From Capitulum mitella (lineage: Eukaryota; Arthropoda; Thecostraca; Pollicipedomorpha; Pollicipedidae), in the NCBI GenBank assembly GCA_030062745.1, contig CP099850.1, forward strand, positions 5,642,001 to 5,706,000: 64,000 nucleotides of DNA. The letters are read 5' to 3'. A program made the translations under genes and the position numbers. Of the stretch, positions 25,561 through 37,976 are shown in pieces. Within the stretch, counting starts at the first letter, position 1, and every line of letters starts with the position of its first letter. The notes below the pieces were generated by a model. It saw only the letters and a list, made by a program, of their open reading frames with translations. It searched no databases and was not told the origin of the DNA.

Positions 25561-28394
25561 ATATCTTAAAACGGCCTGATTCTACTGTTTTTTCTTCTGT
25601 TTTACTGTTAACCACGCCGGGTGTGGAAATGCCTGGGTCGTTCTAATCCGTTTCCCCCTCCAACCCCACTGGACTGGCGAAGATGGCGAAAACGAGAAAG
25701 CTGGCGAGGGTCAAATCAGTACTGACGTGACTGAACCTTCACGGTACTCATTTCATATGTGCTGGGCATCTCACCTCAGTGCCCAGCTTCTTGCACCGTC
25801 TTGTCTCCCTGTCCTGAAAATACTGACTAATGAGAGCCTCAACATGAGTGAAGCTACGGCTCAGAAATTTGGGGTGAGGGAGACAAGCTTACTGCAGTCT
25901 CCCAAGGGTAGGTAAGGCGGGGAGTAAGAACCACATTTTCGGACGTTGCATGACAAACTACGGTCGAAATTTCGTTCGTTAGACTTCATATTCCAAGCAA
26001 CTGTGTCACCAGCGGGAAATACCTATTTGCTACCTTAAAAATTGGGGAGGGGACAGATCACCACTTCTGGGAAATCGCGGAGGACATATCCATCGCAGCC
26101 CCGCAGAGATTACACCCATGAGCCTCGCAGTATTTTCTGAGGACCGTGGTCATAACTACGTACCCGGAGGTTTGCAAACGGAATGCGAATTCAGTCAAGC
26201 AGCCATATTAAAAACGACCTGGGCGGTAAAATGTCAGTTAAAGTGCATGGTATGTGAAAACTGGCAGCTCAGAATAAATTCTGCCCTCAGATTCCACATT
26301 GGTTTTCAAGAGTGACAAACCTGTAATACTTTAATAAGCCTGTTATTTAGAGCCCTGATCAAACGGCCTGCAGTTGCTCTTCTCAGCTTCCCGACGTCGC
26401 TGCGGATTGAGCACGGCCGACCCCATGGCAGAACAGTTATGTTTTTTATAGATATTTGCTATAAGTGATACGAAAATCAGTTCATTTTGAGGATTTAATC
26501 GGAGACGCTGAGTCCCAGCCTGCTTACCACGTTGCACCACTCGTGTCTGCGCGCCGTAAGTCAGCCGGGAAGCCAGTCTCTGCGGGGAATGACTATGGGG
26601 TTGGGATAAAACTGCACGTCAGATGAGCAGATGTGAAATACCTGAGATAGTGCCTAAAACCGTCGAAAACAGTACAATTCCGCCAGGTATCCGATGTAAC
26701 AGAACGGCGGGAACCGTCACAGTCGGCAGACGGCGACAACGTCGAAATAAAACGCGAAACGGCCGGCCGCCACGAAGATGTCGAACCAGACTTCGCAGAC
26801 CGGTTCGAATGGTATATTTGTAATCTGCGTCTGCAGCTCCACCGGATGAGCATGAAAGCAAAAAATCCGTCACTTCTCTCTTCGAATGGATTGTTGGATT
26901 CGGCATTCGGATAGGTTTGCAGTTGGAGTCATTTCATGCAAACAGAACAAATCTGACTGTTTCGTGGTCGCGGGAACAAGTTACAGAACTTTAAAGCTGC
27001 TGCCGGCGCCGAGCACCGGGTGGGGGGCACCGAGCACTGCCAGCGCAGGGACGCAAATAACGTGACAGGTTATTTGTAACATCGGCAGCAAAGCGTCATC
27101 TTTGTGAGCGGTTAACGCACATGGTTTATTGCTTCTGTTCAGGACGAACATGTTAAAGTTTGTGCTAAATTCGAGTCCCCTCACTGCTGGCTCGTGCACG
27201 TCTGCTGGCAACTTCTTTGGAGGAGCACATCGATTATGGTACAGCCACGTCGCTCCTTTCGGTACGTTAAACCGTCGCCACAAAGCTACGCCATTTGTCT
27301 GAAACTGCGTGATCGGTGGGGGAATCAAAGTCCGTGAAACAAAGGATGCTTAGTTCGAGCTTTGATTCCAAAGCACCGTAGGAAAACGTTACGATCGAAC
27401 TTACGAAAAGCATGCCCTCTTTAAATGGATGTACATACATCGAAACTGCGGATTCATGTCAGTCATGATCATTATTAACCTAAGTTTTCCCCAAACCGGC
27501 ATCGCGCTCCCTGAAATCAAGCCCTGATGAGCTCTTAAACAGTTCAGCTAACGCCGATGAGCGAATGCTTGCAGGGGCGGCGCCGGGCCGTTAAAAATGG
27601 ACGAGCAAAGAAAAAAATTGGAGATTTCACTCGTCCCCTTCGATGGTGTCTTATTCGTTGTTTCTGCCGTTGTCTGAACTCTTACATTTGTGTCATGATT
27701 CACAACACCTACCATGGATTTCTGTTAACTTAATGAAACCAGCTTGATTAATTTTCTTGTACTTCACTTATCCACAAATGACCAAGCGTGACTTATTGTT
27801 TGGTACAAATGCAAACCCACCGACTGTCATTATACTGCGACCCGCCTGCCAATTTACATACAGAGTGCTTTCACGGAAATCTAGAGTTTTGTCTTCATTG
27901 CGAAGAATTTGACTAAATCTCGTGACTGGTTTACTTCGAGCTAGTCCCGTTGCATGGCTTTCTTGCCCACTTTGTCACAGACCTGTATTGTCAGCAACAG
28001 CGAAAAAAATCGGAGCAATCCAATAATTTGTCGAAGCATAACCGAGGGTTTCATCGGCGGAACTTTGTTTATTGGCGCCATCTTTGTCAAGACGCGCTGT
28101 TTTGCCCGATTCACCTTGGCCTGTCGCTTCCAACTATATCTATTTGGTTTATTTTGATATATTAGCCTCAGATATAGTAATTATTTTAAAGGGAGAATAT
28201 TTAATGACAAACCAACTATCCCATGCATAGGCATTCTTTCAATAAATAATCGTATATTCACAACTAGTTATAACAGACAATAATGCAAATCACATAAAAA
28301 CTTAAGCATGCAACCTGACGCAAAATTAACATAATTCAGCATGGGCGGATTAGCAGCCTAGAACTATTACAAAGCGCTATTACAGCACCACTCG
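25561..28394. other. No gene seen; one tRNA-like SINE relic on the minus strand
   Basis: At about 26,480-26,560 the minus strand reads like a degenerate tRNA head (GTGGTGCAACGTGGTAAGC as A box, CCGATTAAATCC as B box). The rest, including a GC-rich patch at about 26,990-27,060, shows nothing recognisable. Confidence 0.35.
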
Positions 28395-28505
28395 CCTTTC
28401 CCAAGACAAGGTTTGATTCCTGTATGAAACACAACTCGTGTTTTTGTATTTCAGCACTGGGCGAATCCTGGCGCTTCCAATTCGCGCTCTGCGAGAAAAG
28501 CAGAA
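28395..28505 (+). mobile_element. SINE family B fragment, copy 1
   Basis: The block has the B-box-like AAGGTTTGATTCCTG followed about 70 bases later by AATTCGCGCTCTGC. It matches 37,977-38,090 closely over about 110 bases in the same order. The likely origin is a tRNA-derived SINE, but no clear A box is seen. Confidence 0.6.
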
Positions 28506-29260
28506 ATTATCGTTACATACATACCTAGTAATCTTGAATCGATTGAAACAGAGTAACTTGAAAAAGCACCAGAACCCGAGAGTTTGACGGCAGCAACGAG
28601 TTCGACGTCGGAACCCATGATATGTTTACTTGGCTACTTCATTCGAACATACAGGGAACAACATCTTTCACTTTCCGGTCACTAACATATTTCAGGCAAC
28701 TCGCCACTCGACCATACGGTTTCGCTACCATAGACCATTTCCACTAATATGCTTATTAATGCAAGATGTTCTTGGCATGGGAAACTGGCATAAATAAAAA
28801 AGCTAGCAGGAAACGGCCAACCATCTTACAATAATCTTGTCAATCGACAACAGTAAACAAGGCCCAGCAAACAGGCCGATATTTTCATTTCGGCACAGGT
28901 CAACTTCACTGATCGACTGCTCCCCACAGGACGTTTAGGTGGAACAAGCGGCAGGCCTCTAGCGGGATACGCATCTGTCCACCAAAGTCGAGGCGCAGAT
29001 CATCGTCACGCTGGGGACTGGCTGAGCATCTGCTCGTCACTGCTGCGCATTGCCATTAGCCATTCTGACCAACAGGAGCCACAGAAACGCTAGGCAATAT
29101 CCCAGTTAGCATGCTGCATGGTCATGCATGATTTGGCTCACGTGTTCACGCTCCAGATGGAAAGGAATATTCGAATGCCTGTCCGCGAATGTTCGGGTAA
29201 CAGAAAGCCCAATGGAATATTCGCCGTATATTTGCAGCCTGAAATCAATAATCGAACGTT
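28506..29260. other. No gene seen
   Basis: Unassigned, moderately AT-rich sequence between a SINE and a DNA element. Confidence 0.4.
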
Positions 29261-31604
29261 CACTGAATCAAGCGTGGATCCAAGAGAAGGAGCGATGGGG
29301 GCGACCGCCCCCTCCCCCCAAGCCTGAAAAGGGACCCCACGAGAGGGGTCCCGAAGGGACCTCTCAAACCGAAAAGGGGCTCCGAAGGACCCCTATGAGC
29401 TTCATGGGGTCTCTGTGGAAACGCAACGGGTTCTCGATGCAGCCGGGGGTCTGTGGGAGGGTTTGATGATCCCTGAGATGCTTAGAGGGGCCCCTGAAGC
29501 CCCGAAAGGGCCTCTGAGGCTGCAAAAAGGCCCCAATACGGCAGATTGCCTCTGAAACCGCCAGGAGCGTCACAGAGCCCCTGAGACGGCCAAGATCAGA
29601 ACTGAGTCCCTAGGGTGGCATAGGGGCCCCTGGAATGGCATAGGGGCCCTGAATGGGTTTCATGGGCCTGCGTGAAAAGCTGAAGGTTCCTGATGCAGTC
29701 ATAGGGTCCCAGTGAGGGTTAATGAGACCCTGGGACGGGAAGATGGGCCCTAAAATAGATAGAAAGGCCCCTGAAACTCTTCAAGGGTCCCTGGGACCAC
29801 AAGAGGGGCCCCAAGACGGCAAAGGGTCTATGAGACCGTTTGAAGAGATCCAAGTCCATAAAGGGACCCCTATCGGCCTGTAAGGGACCCCCTACCGGTC
29901 TGTAGTGCCCCCTGGGGCTGGCATGGACCTGTGAGGGCCGATGCCAGCCTGTAGGGCTTTTGCTGAGCTGTAGTGGCTCCCTGCTGGCCTAGAGGAGTGC
30001 CCTACGGGTCTGCAGGGCCTCCTACCGGCCTGCAAGAGGCTTTCTGCCGGCCTTTGGGCCCCTGTCAGCCTGGGCACGTTTACGTCCTGTAGAGAGGTCC
30101 CCCCGACGTGTAGAGGAGCCCCCTGACGGTCTGCAGAGGGGCCCCCTGACAGCTGTGAAGACCCCCAGTAAAAAATGTTTTTGGCGCGATCATCGACAAT
30201 CAGAGAAGATCCAGCTGTTTGCAACTGCTAACATTTAGGAACGGCAAACGTCCATTATGGTAAGATTTTCACTGACTGGTTTTATTCAGGGGTCCACACA
30301 TAGGATATGCATTCACTATTTGTCACACACCTCCCACCCCGGAATTCTGGGCAGGACGTACCCCTCTGCGAGCCTCTTATGAAATGTTATGTTGATATTT
30401 TCGTCCAGGAAGCACACATAAAGTTAGAGGGCCGTTGGGCGAGGACCCCTCGAAATTTTTGGCCAGTTGCGATCTGCCCCCGAGTGTGTTAGGCGGGCTT
30501 CCGGCACAGAAACGGTCCCCTTGAGACTGTCGGTAAAGCCCCTGAAGCGCCAACGAAGGCCCCTGATACGGCCAGAGGGGTTTTAAGCCTGTTAGGTATA
30601 CCCCATGTAACAAAGGAAGACCCCTGATACAGCCATGGATACTACCGGAGACGATGACACAGAGGGCCCATGACACTGCGCAGGGGCCCTGAAAGCACCA
30701 AAAGGTCTTTTGTAACTGCCAGAGGGCGCCTGAGACAGCGAAAGTGCTCCCCAGAGGCGATAAGAGAGGCACCAGGACCACAGGGGTCCACTGAGACTGC
30801 TAGAGGGACCTTTGAAACTGCTGACTAGAAGTCTCCAGCTATAGCGCCCCTGAGACGACCGGAGGGGCCCCTGAAATTATTAAACCTTGAGACGTCCAGA
30901 CAGCTCCTGAAACGGCCAAAGGACCCAGAGAATAGCCAGAGGCGCCTCTGTCACGGCAGAGAGAGACTTATAGAGGCCTCTGTTACTGCCTGAGGGGCCT
31001 CTTAGATGTCGAAAATCCCCCAGGAACGACAGGAGGGAACTCGATGGCTTAAATGTTCCTAAAACTGCCAGATGGCTCGTTGACACTGCCCGATGTGCCC
31101 CTGAAACTGCGAAAGAAGCGCCTGAGACGTTCCAAGGGACAAGTGAAACTATAAAAGGAACCTAAGACCAACCACTAGAGGGCCCTGACACGGCAAGCGG
31201 CCCGAGATCACCAAAAAGCTAGCAAAAAAGTCTCCAGAAGCCACGAGGGGGTGAAGGGGCTCCTGGACCAGATACAAACATGGCATTTCAAACAGAGGGA
31301 GGGACGCAGCCGCTGAAATTCCGCCGCTGTTGCCATACTTCGCGCACTTTATAGGGGAACAGAACGAGAAATTTTCGTAAGTGACAAAAAATCTTAATTT
31401 AAATAATGACGCGCTTTAATTTTTCGGCTACTTTATGTCGAGAAAAACGCAAAATTACTCGAAATATTCCGGCCTGGACCAAAGCAGATAAACATTTCTT
31501 CCATATCTCAAGAGCAAACAATAAATGGAGGGCCCTGGCCGGGAGGGGGACCCCACGATGACCATCCCCCTTGGCACAATCCTGGATCCTCCCCTGCACT
31601 GAAT
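29261..31604 (-). mobile_element. hAT-type non-autonomous element with internal minisatellite (copy 2)
   Basis: The element occupies 29,269-31,596 (2,328 bp) and is flanked by a perfect 8-bp duplication, CACTGAAT, at 29,261-29,268 and 31,597-31,604. Its left end reads CAAGCGTGGATCC and its right end, in reverse complement, CAGGGGAGGATCC (10 of 13 match). Together these fit a hAT insertion. The interior is about 1.9 kb of degenerate units around GGGGCCCCTGAGACGGCCA, with a sub-block at about 29,880-30,130 built on CCTACCGGCCTGYAGGG. It is the reverse-complement counterpart of the element at 15.1-17.0 kb and about 500 bp longer. It has no transposase. Confidence 0.85.
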
Positions 31605-31982
31605 CGGAATATTTAGCCGAACGTTCAAATCATCCGAATCCGAACTGACACCTCTAATAAGCGCAAAGTATACGCCCAGTTGGAGACAGATGTCCCAGCC
31701 GTAGCTTTTGTTGATACCCACCAAAATCACATTTGTGATGCACTTCACATTTGCGGTGGTCTGCATTGCATGGCTCATAAAAGTGTCTGTCCTGTGACGA
31801 ATGATGAGGGTCGCGATAAACCTGTCATTATATTTTAGGGCCGCAGATTCTGCGGCTTTTCTTAAAGCCTTTTACAACCTTGCGAACTGCTTCACATGTC
31901 ATGCAATTGCAGGGATTATTTTGTTCATCTGCATCAAACTCTGGGGTATCACGGAGTATAAACTTACCTAATATAAAACATA
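31605..31982. other. No gene seen
   Basis: Unassigned spacer between the hAT element and a LINE 3' end. Confidence 0.4.
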
Positions 31983-32482
31983 AGCTAAAGCATGAAGATC
32001 TTCCAGTGCAGTAAGCGGGAGTCGGTGTCGGCGACCTTGAGGGCTCTAGGTTGGCGCGCCGTACATGACCTAGTTGCGAGGCGCGACAGCATTGGTGTCT
32101 TCCGAGCCCTGAACGACTCGCGTGCTCCGGTGGCGATCCGGTCCCTGTTCATTCCACGTTCCGCCATGTTCCAGCGTGTCACCCGGGCGTCGGCCGCTGG
32201 CGCCTTAGAGCCGCCGACTTTTCGTCTGTCTGTGGCCCGCAGGACTTTTTCGTATCGCGCGGCCTCGTCCTGGAGCCGCCTGCCGCCGGACATCACCGCC
32301 TCTCGAACCCGTGCAGAGCTTGAGCGTAAACTTGACCAACTTTCTCTTACAGCTTGACGTGTCTGACTGCCTTATTTTATCTGTATGACTATTGCATATA
32401 TACTGTACTGTACTGACTTGAATCAAACAATAATCCACGCGGTGGAAAGATTCGAAATAAACCGAACATGAACATGAACATG
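31983..32482 (+). pseudogene. 3' end of a CR1/Jockey-like LINE (5'-truncated)
   Basis: An open frame to a TGA at 32,355-32,357 encodes the C-terminus of a LINE polyprotein. It has a LRALGWRAVHDLVARRD segment, a FIPRSAMFQRVTRAS segment, then FSYRAASSWSRLPPDI and a basic final helix. This order is typical of the region after the RT thumb in CR1/Jockey/L2-like elements. After the stop come about 100 bp of 3' UTR and the tail AATAAACCGAACATG followed by about two more (GAACAT) units at 32,464-32,482. Such microsatellite tails are where these elements start reverse transcription. The copy is heavily 5'-truncated but its visible frame is unbroken, so it may be fairly young. It could be the same family as the RT piece at 3.0-3.5 kb. 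Confidence 0.8.
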
Positions 32483-33659
32483 CCATCTGGACCGATGCCT
32501 GGAACAAAATTACTCCGTGTTTGGGGGTATTTGTGTGGCAGGGTCAGTGTCAGACAATAAGCTCAGCTTAACATTGACACCAAATCAAATGCTACCATTT
32601 CAGCTCGCCCGTGCGAAATATGTAAAAAAGAAGTGCACCTTGTTTAAGTTAGCGCTTGCAGAAAAAAGTTCAGATGTTTCCCTTGAACTGCTTCCTAAAG
32701 TTCTGACCATCTACTTTTTATTGCAACGTCAAAAACAACGCAACAGGGGAAAGTGTTTTCCTTGTGATACTGAGCGCATTCTGAAAGCAGAAACCCAATT
32801 TGATGTGGCGTCTCCAAACAACTTTCTTCAACAAGACCTGGAGTTGGGAGAAAATCAAACAGGAGTTGCTAGCGTGTTGCCCGCGGTTGCTGGCAACTCA
32901 GGACCCGTTTATTCAGGTCCCAGCCTGCACTATTTTGCACCTGATTATGGAAGTTCACAACAATATATCTATATCATATGTACTTATCACGAGTCTGCTG
33001 TATGAGATGGCGAAATTAGAAAACCTAGGCCGTTCACCGTCTGGAGTATTTTTATACCCGCGACCGCCTGGGGTTATCAAAATGGGCACCCCTTGTTATC
33101 TCAGGATCTAACCATCGGGTCTGAACCGATGTGCCACCAATCGATAGCCCTGAGTCTTGCCATTCAGGAAATATTATGTCAGCCCTGGTCAGTTGACTGA
33201 TGACGTCAGAGGTCACGTAAAACTCATAAGGCGACCTCGGGAGAACTGACACTGGCTTGTACATCATATCATCGGCAATACTGATCCAAGAGCCTTCAGC
33301 CGGAAATCAAACGAAAGGTCGTGACCTTCTGCATCAGAAGCGTGCCAAAATGCCCTCAAAAATGTTGGCTGAAGGCCAGCCTAGGGCAGGTGGAATGTTG
33401 GTCTTATTTTACATCCCAAAGATCAATACTTATTCGCAGCCGTTCTGATCCACATGACAAGAAGGACGGAAGTGAAGCCTTCTGATGGTCGGTTCTGCAT
33501 TACCTGCTTTTTATCCAGCCAAGGTCATTCTAGTTCAGCTGAGATAAGGTTGCATTACTCTCCATCACAATGAGCAATAATAACTCGCTGGGACTCTTAA
33601 CAGCATGAAGTACAGCACTGAAATGACATCTCGTGATAATTAAATTTGCTCTGTCTGCT
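32483..33659. other. No gene assigned; 162-codon + frame
   Basis: A + strand frame (32,517-33,005) directly follows the LINE tail and overlaps another (32,800-33,111). Neither resembles a known domain and codon endings are unbiased. I do not call a gene. Confidence 0.35.
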
Positions 33660-34280
33660 CCTTATAGGGTCAAGGTCAAGCCAGGTCATGACAGATAGTC
33701 ATTTTTCATTTTCTGACTAGGAACATTAATTGCTCTCTGCTGCCACTGAATGGGCTTCCACAAACAATGCTGTATTTCTTTTCGTTTTGACATCAACGCT
33801 TGACGTGACTTGGCATGGCCTCACGTTGCATTTGGTGAACCTTGCTAAGAGGCCCATATGGATTTGCTTGTTTGGCTTGAACGATGGGGAATGTCGACGG
33901 CAACCACTTCTGCCACCCACAATAAAAATCAGTCCAACTGTCATCATGCGTGTGACCTAGCATGACCTCTAATGTTGACGCGTTGCGGTTGTATTTCCTT
34001 TTGGGGACTGTGTCTAATGCACATCCAAATAATCCATGCGTTATATGTGCGCATATAAAAAACGAACCATGCTCACGCCATCGCCCGAAGGGACGAAAAC
34101 ATGTATGCAAAGGTTCACTTATGAAGTCATCTCCATGACCTGACTGACCTAGCATGGAAATGTTTTTGATATCAAAATGTGTATAATTGATCGATGAACA
34201 GGCACTGAAGGTTTGGTTGTGCTGACCCCAACGTTTCAGAAATTGTGCACGAAAAACCGAGGGGGATGCCCAATTAGACA
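33660..34280. repeat. AGGTCA-rich dispersed repeat
   Basis: GGGTCAAGGTCAAGCCAGGTCA at about 33,668 and TGACCT / GACTTGG words at about 33,805, 33,955 and 34,138 recur at intervals near 140-180 bp. This resembles the 25.0 and 36.2 kb stretches. Confidence 0.45.
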
Positions 34281-34639
34281 CCTCCCAGGCGGTGCCGGGT
34301 GAAAGAAAAAGAACAGCTAAGTTCGGGAAACGTTAGCAAGGCCGCTCGGCACCACGCAATGACTCTCATCTGCATGCTGCTCTGCACCAGCGAACTGCAC
34401 ATTCAGTGGGCATAAACTGCCTCCCTGTTGACTGCGTTCCTCTTCCCGGTGGGCCACGTGCTCCTCTCCCGAGTGGACCGTGAGCTCCTTTCCTCAACGA
34501 GTTGTGAACGCCTTCTCCAGCGTCCCATCAGCCAAGAGGCTCCTAGCTGGCCGTGCTGACATTCCTCAGTATCTGGTGAGCAATTCTGTCCAGTGGACTG
34601 TAAGCCCCTCGCCCGAGATCGGTGCACGGGTATCGGGAT
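34281..34639. other. No gene seen; partial internal duplication
   Basis: The phrase TTCTGTCCAGYGGACTG occurs at about 34,585 and 34,652, and GTGCTCCTCTCCCGAGTGG-like words recur between 34,440 and 34,500, pointing to an old short tandem array. Confidence 0.35.
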
Positions 34640-35400
34640 CCAGTTAGTGGTTCTGTCCAGCGGACTGCGACCCCCACCCCCGCGGTCAGTACACGGGTGC
34701 GTCTCGGCTCGTCATCAGCAGCTCCGTCGGCGGCGGCGCGCCGTTGCCATCAGTCCCGGCCCGTCCCTGAGGCGTGATCAAGTCGGACAGCCGCCGGCCG
34801 CCCGCCCCCTGGCGGCCGCCGGCGCGTCGGGCAGGGCCGGGTGTCCGCCGACGGCCGCCCGCCGCCGACAGACCCGACAGACGACGCAGACGGCCGCGCC
34901 GCCAGGGTCTCGCGGCATCTGCGTCGGCCTCGCCGCATCGCAGCCCCTCCTGATCCGGCCGCTCGCAAAGGTTTCGTGCGCCTTTTGTATACGAACCTTT
35001 TGCAGTGCGAACGTGCTCCATAACGAACCTTTTCCGATACGAACCTTTTTCCATACGAACCCTTGACTTACGCACCTTGGTCCTTGACCTGTTGTCCGGC
35101 GGTCCGTCCTGGCTCACCCAAGGCCTGTGCCGGGTGGCTGGGGTCAGCTGTCAGGGGGCCCGCGAGGTTCTTGCCCGCCGTCCATGCTCTCAGGCCCCCG
35201 TACCGGCCGGTGTCGGGGGCGGGCGGTGCGGGGGCCCGCGGGGGTGCGGCGCAGAGGGCGGTTTACTCTGGCCGCTCCCTGGGGAGTGCCCGGGCCGTCT
35301 GCGGATGGTTTGCCGGGAAACTGCGCGGCTCGGGCCTCCTGCTGGCGCCAGTCGTCGCCGTTCGCTGACGACGGCCGAAATGGGCCGTCAGGTTCGGGTG
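34640..35400. other. GC-rich block with a 16-17 bp tandem repeat inside
   Basis: Very rich in G+C and CpG, with long open frames in most phases, none recognisable. At about 34,987-35,062 a short AT-richer tandem array (TACGAACCTTTTCC-like, about four units) interrupts it. This could be a CpG island of an unseen gene. I find no splice-consistent peptide to prove that. Confidence 0.45.
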
Positions 35401-36180
35401 AGGGGAATGTCATATGACAGTGCCAGAAAGCTGTGACGTCCTTACCACTGTCGCATTCATAAGCCATTGCAGGCTGTCTCAGGGCTGTGAATTGCACTAA
35501 AACCCCGTTATTACCACAGCTGTCTGGGTGCTATCAGGGTCAAGTTAGCTGCTTTGGTTTAAAATAATCATTGACAGTCTCTCGGCCATTTCTAAATCTC
35601 ACCAGCAGGCGCCAAGAAACACTGTCACGAACGACGAAAATCACTGAGAGTTTTTAGCGAAGGGGAACTGTCAGTAGCAGAGTGAATTCTTCATAGCTTT
35701 GTTGCGTAAGGTTCTGAACTGGACAAAGCTTTACATTGTCAACGCTTCTGCGACTTATGAGGGCTGCAGTCGCGCAACATTAAGCGCAATTTCCTGTGCC
35801 AGGAGTACCTGATAAGAGGTTCTGAGAAAAGCCACGATGCTGCAGAGTTTCTCGGTAAAGTCTGCAATAAGAGCGGATTGATGAGCTTGAGTTATGCTTT
35901 AATCTCAGAGAAAACGTGAATATGCGTTATGCTCCAATGTGCATTGAAGGAAATGCTCTACCGGAGCCGATTTTACGGTGATGAATTCAGTTAGTCAGAC
36001 AAACTGCGGCCGGTCATGTGTTCAGCACTTATTCTCAAAGGCGTATCTAAAAGCATCAAAGCATTTAACCTTGACTGAGGCTATGGCTCACCCTCAGAAC
36101 ATTTTCGAGATAAAGACGGCAATACTAAACTTTAAAAGCCTTTTTTTAACGTCATATCCACACATCGTGATATAACAGAT
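35401..36180. other. No gene seen
   Basis: Unassigned sequence with short ORFs only. Confidence 0.4.
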
Positions 36181-36810
36181 GTCAGCGAGGTCATTTCAGG
36201 TCATGTCAAAAATGTTTCATGAAGGTGATATGTTTATATTTGTTTTCCATCTCACTCGGATCCCCTTATTTGCCCACACACATGAAGTGCAAGACGACAG
36301 TAGATGCCACATAAGTTACTTTGAGATAATGGTCCAGTAGGCCACATCGTTGGCCACATCTTAGGTCATCACAGGTCAAAAATGTTCAAGGAAGAGTTCC
36401 CAAAAACGGCCGCAGCAGCCTGATTTAACCCGAACCATCATGGCGCCTTTGCCCGCACACGTCGTCATAGGAGCGGAGGTCATTTTGATTCTCCCTTCTA
36501 AAATCCAAACTGATGGTGACCGAGAACTGAAACTGGCACCGTTCGAAAACCTCGTTCTTGGTCTTTCTAAAACCACTGTGTGTGGCCTATTTTGCGCCTT
36601 ACATCTTCGTTGAGGTCAGATCAAATGGATGCATGTGATGGCTTATGTTATACCTCTGATGACAGCCACTTTTTTGTCGGTTTGGTGGCTGTTAGTGTCT
36701 TAGTAACTCCACTATCGTTCAGATATTATCTCCATAGGTATGTGATACGATGCCAAATGAAACGCACCGTCAAGTCATCCGAGGTCATGTCGGGCCATGG
36801 TTCTTGCTAG
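36181..36810. repeat. Degenerate tandem repeat of about 180 bp marked by AGGTCA
   Basis: The landmark AGGTCATNNCAGGTCA, followed by a TGTTC/TGTTTCA-like word, appears at about 36,190 and 36,363. Related AGGTCA words are near 36,478, 36,613 and 36,780. The spacing between the two best units is about 173 bp. Units share little beyond the landmark and a few flanking words, so the array is old. Confidence 0.5.
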
Positions 36811-37016
36811 AATTTATGCATCTTTTGACGCGCGGCGGGGCGGTGGCCACCGGATTTAAATATTAGTCCTGGTCGGACGGGAGAGGTTTTCACTCGCAAT
36901 GATGATGTGGGGAGGGAAGTGGTAGGCACCCCCTTATCACTTGACCCCTAAATGAACTAGCGCCACCGATCGAAAAGTACCCGGTCCAGTCCCGAAGAGA
37001 GGTACCCGGTCCAGTA

Positions 37017-37063
37017 CCGTCAGATCGCCCAGTGACCTTCCAGGTCACTGGACGATCTGACGG
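37017..37063. repeat. 22-bp perfect-type hairpin (inverted repeat, 3-base loop)
   Basis: The left arm 37,017-37,038 and right arm 37,042-37,063 pair over 22 positions with a single mismatch around the loop TCC. The arm starts CCGTCAGATCG and ends CAGTGACCT. The 50 bp before it contain a direct repeat of TACCCGGTCCAGT. No T-run follows, so a terminator is not implied. Confidence 0.85.
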
Positions 37064-37976
37064 GATCAAAACCAAAAATCGTTCTGGAAGCTTTCAATAA
37101 TGACGTCACAGCTCGGTGACCTGGGATGACCTCAGGTCACTTCTTCTTTTCAAAACATGCACAATGAACGTATCGTCAGCTATCCCAAATTTCACGCAGC
37201 TGTCATGCACCGTATTGTCGTAGTCCCGGAAACACTACTGGGGGGGGCATCCATTCCCTCGTTCGGCGAGGGTTAATATCTCAGAAAGTTACGGGCAGAT
37301 AAAAAAACAGCCTTAAAATCTCTGATCCCTTTGGAGAGATACAGTAAGTCTTAAAAACGTAAGTTAAATCGTTCAAAATACATTCAAGGAAAACTAGTAA
37401 GGAGTCAGGGTCCCCCTCCCATGACGGGGTGGGGTAAACCTTTCTCACCCCTGTATAAGAGTACGGATCAAGGCCCGCAACAAGCTGCTGCAGCGGGACG
37501 CACTTCGTGACGTCTTTTTGTAAATTTAAGTGGTGGACGAATTTTGCGATTCTGCTTGACGGATACATCAACTGATCTACACCTCGATTAGTGTCATATC
37601 ATATTAATTTCAATCCTTTCATTTGAAAATATGAGAAGAATGGTAATTCCAACCAAGTTTCTTATTATATTCACCAAATGGCCCTGACGAAACCATTTCC
37701 CATCCGATTTCAACCACGAATCGGGAAGCATTTGCACAAAGAACATCATTTACAGAACGTCACACACTAAAGAACCCAGACACGAAAACTATATCAGTAT
37801 GCCTTCCGTAAATACGTGGCCGTGCCGGGCCTGGCCTAACACTGAACTGGAATGTCTCTGCCAGCTGAAAAACGACTCACTGTACCTGCAGTCTTTCCTC
37901 GTACACATATATCTAATAACAATATTTATTTAAGCCCGTGACATATAGAAACGGGAACAGTTTCCATGGTTGAAAT
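37064..37976. other. No gene seen
   Basis: Begins with another AGGTCA-type patch (about 37,085-37,145). A G-run at 37,240-37,247 followed by a short palindrome around CCCTCGTTCGGCGAGGG may be the edge of a DNA element without an identified partner end. Confidence 0.4.
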
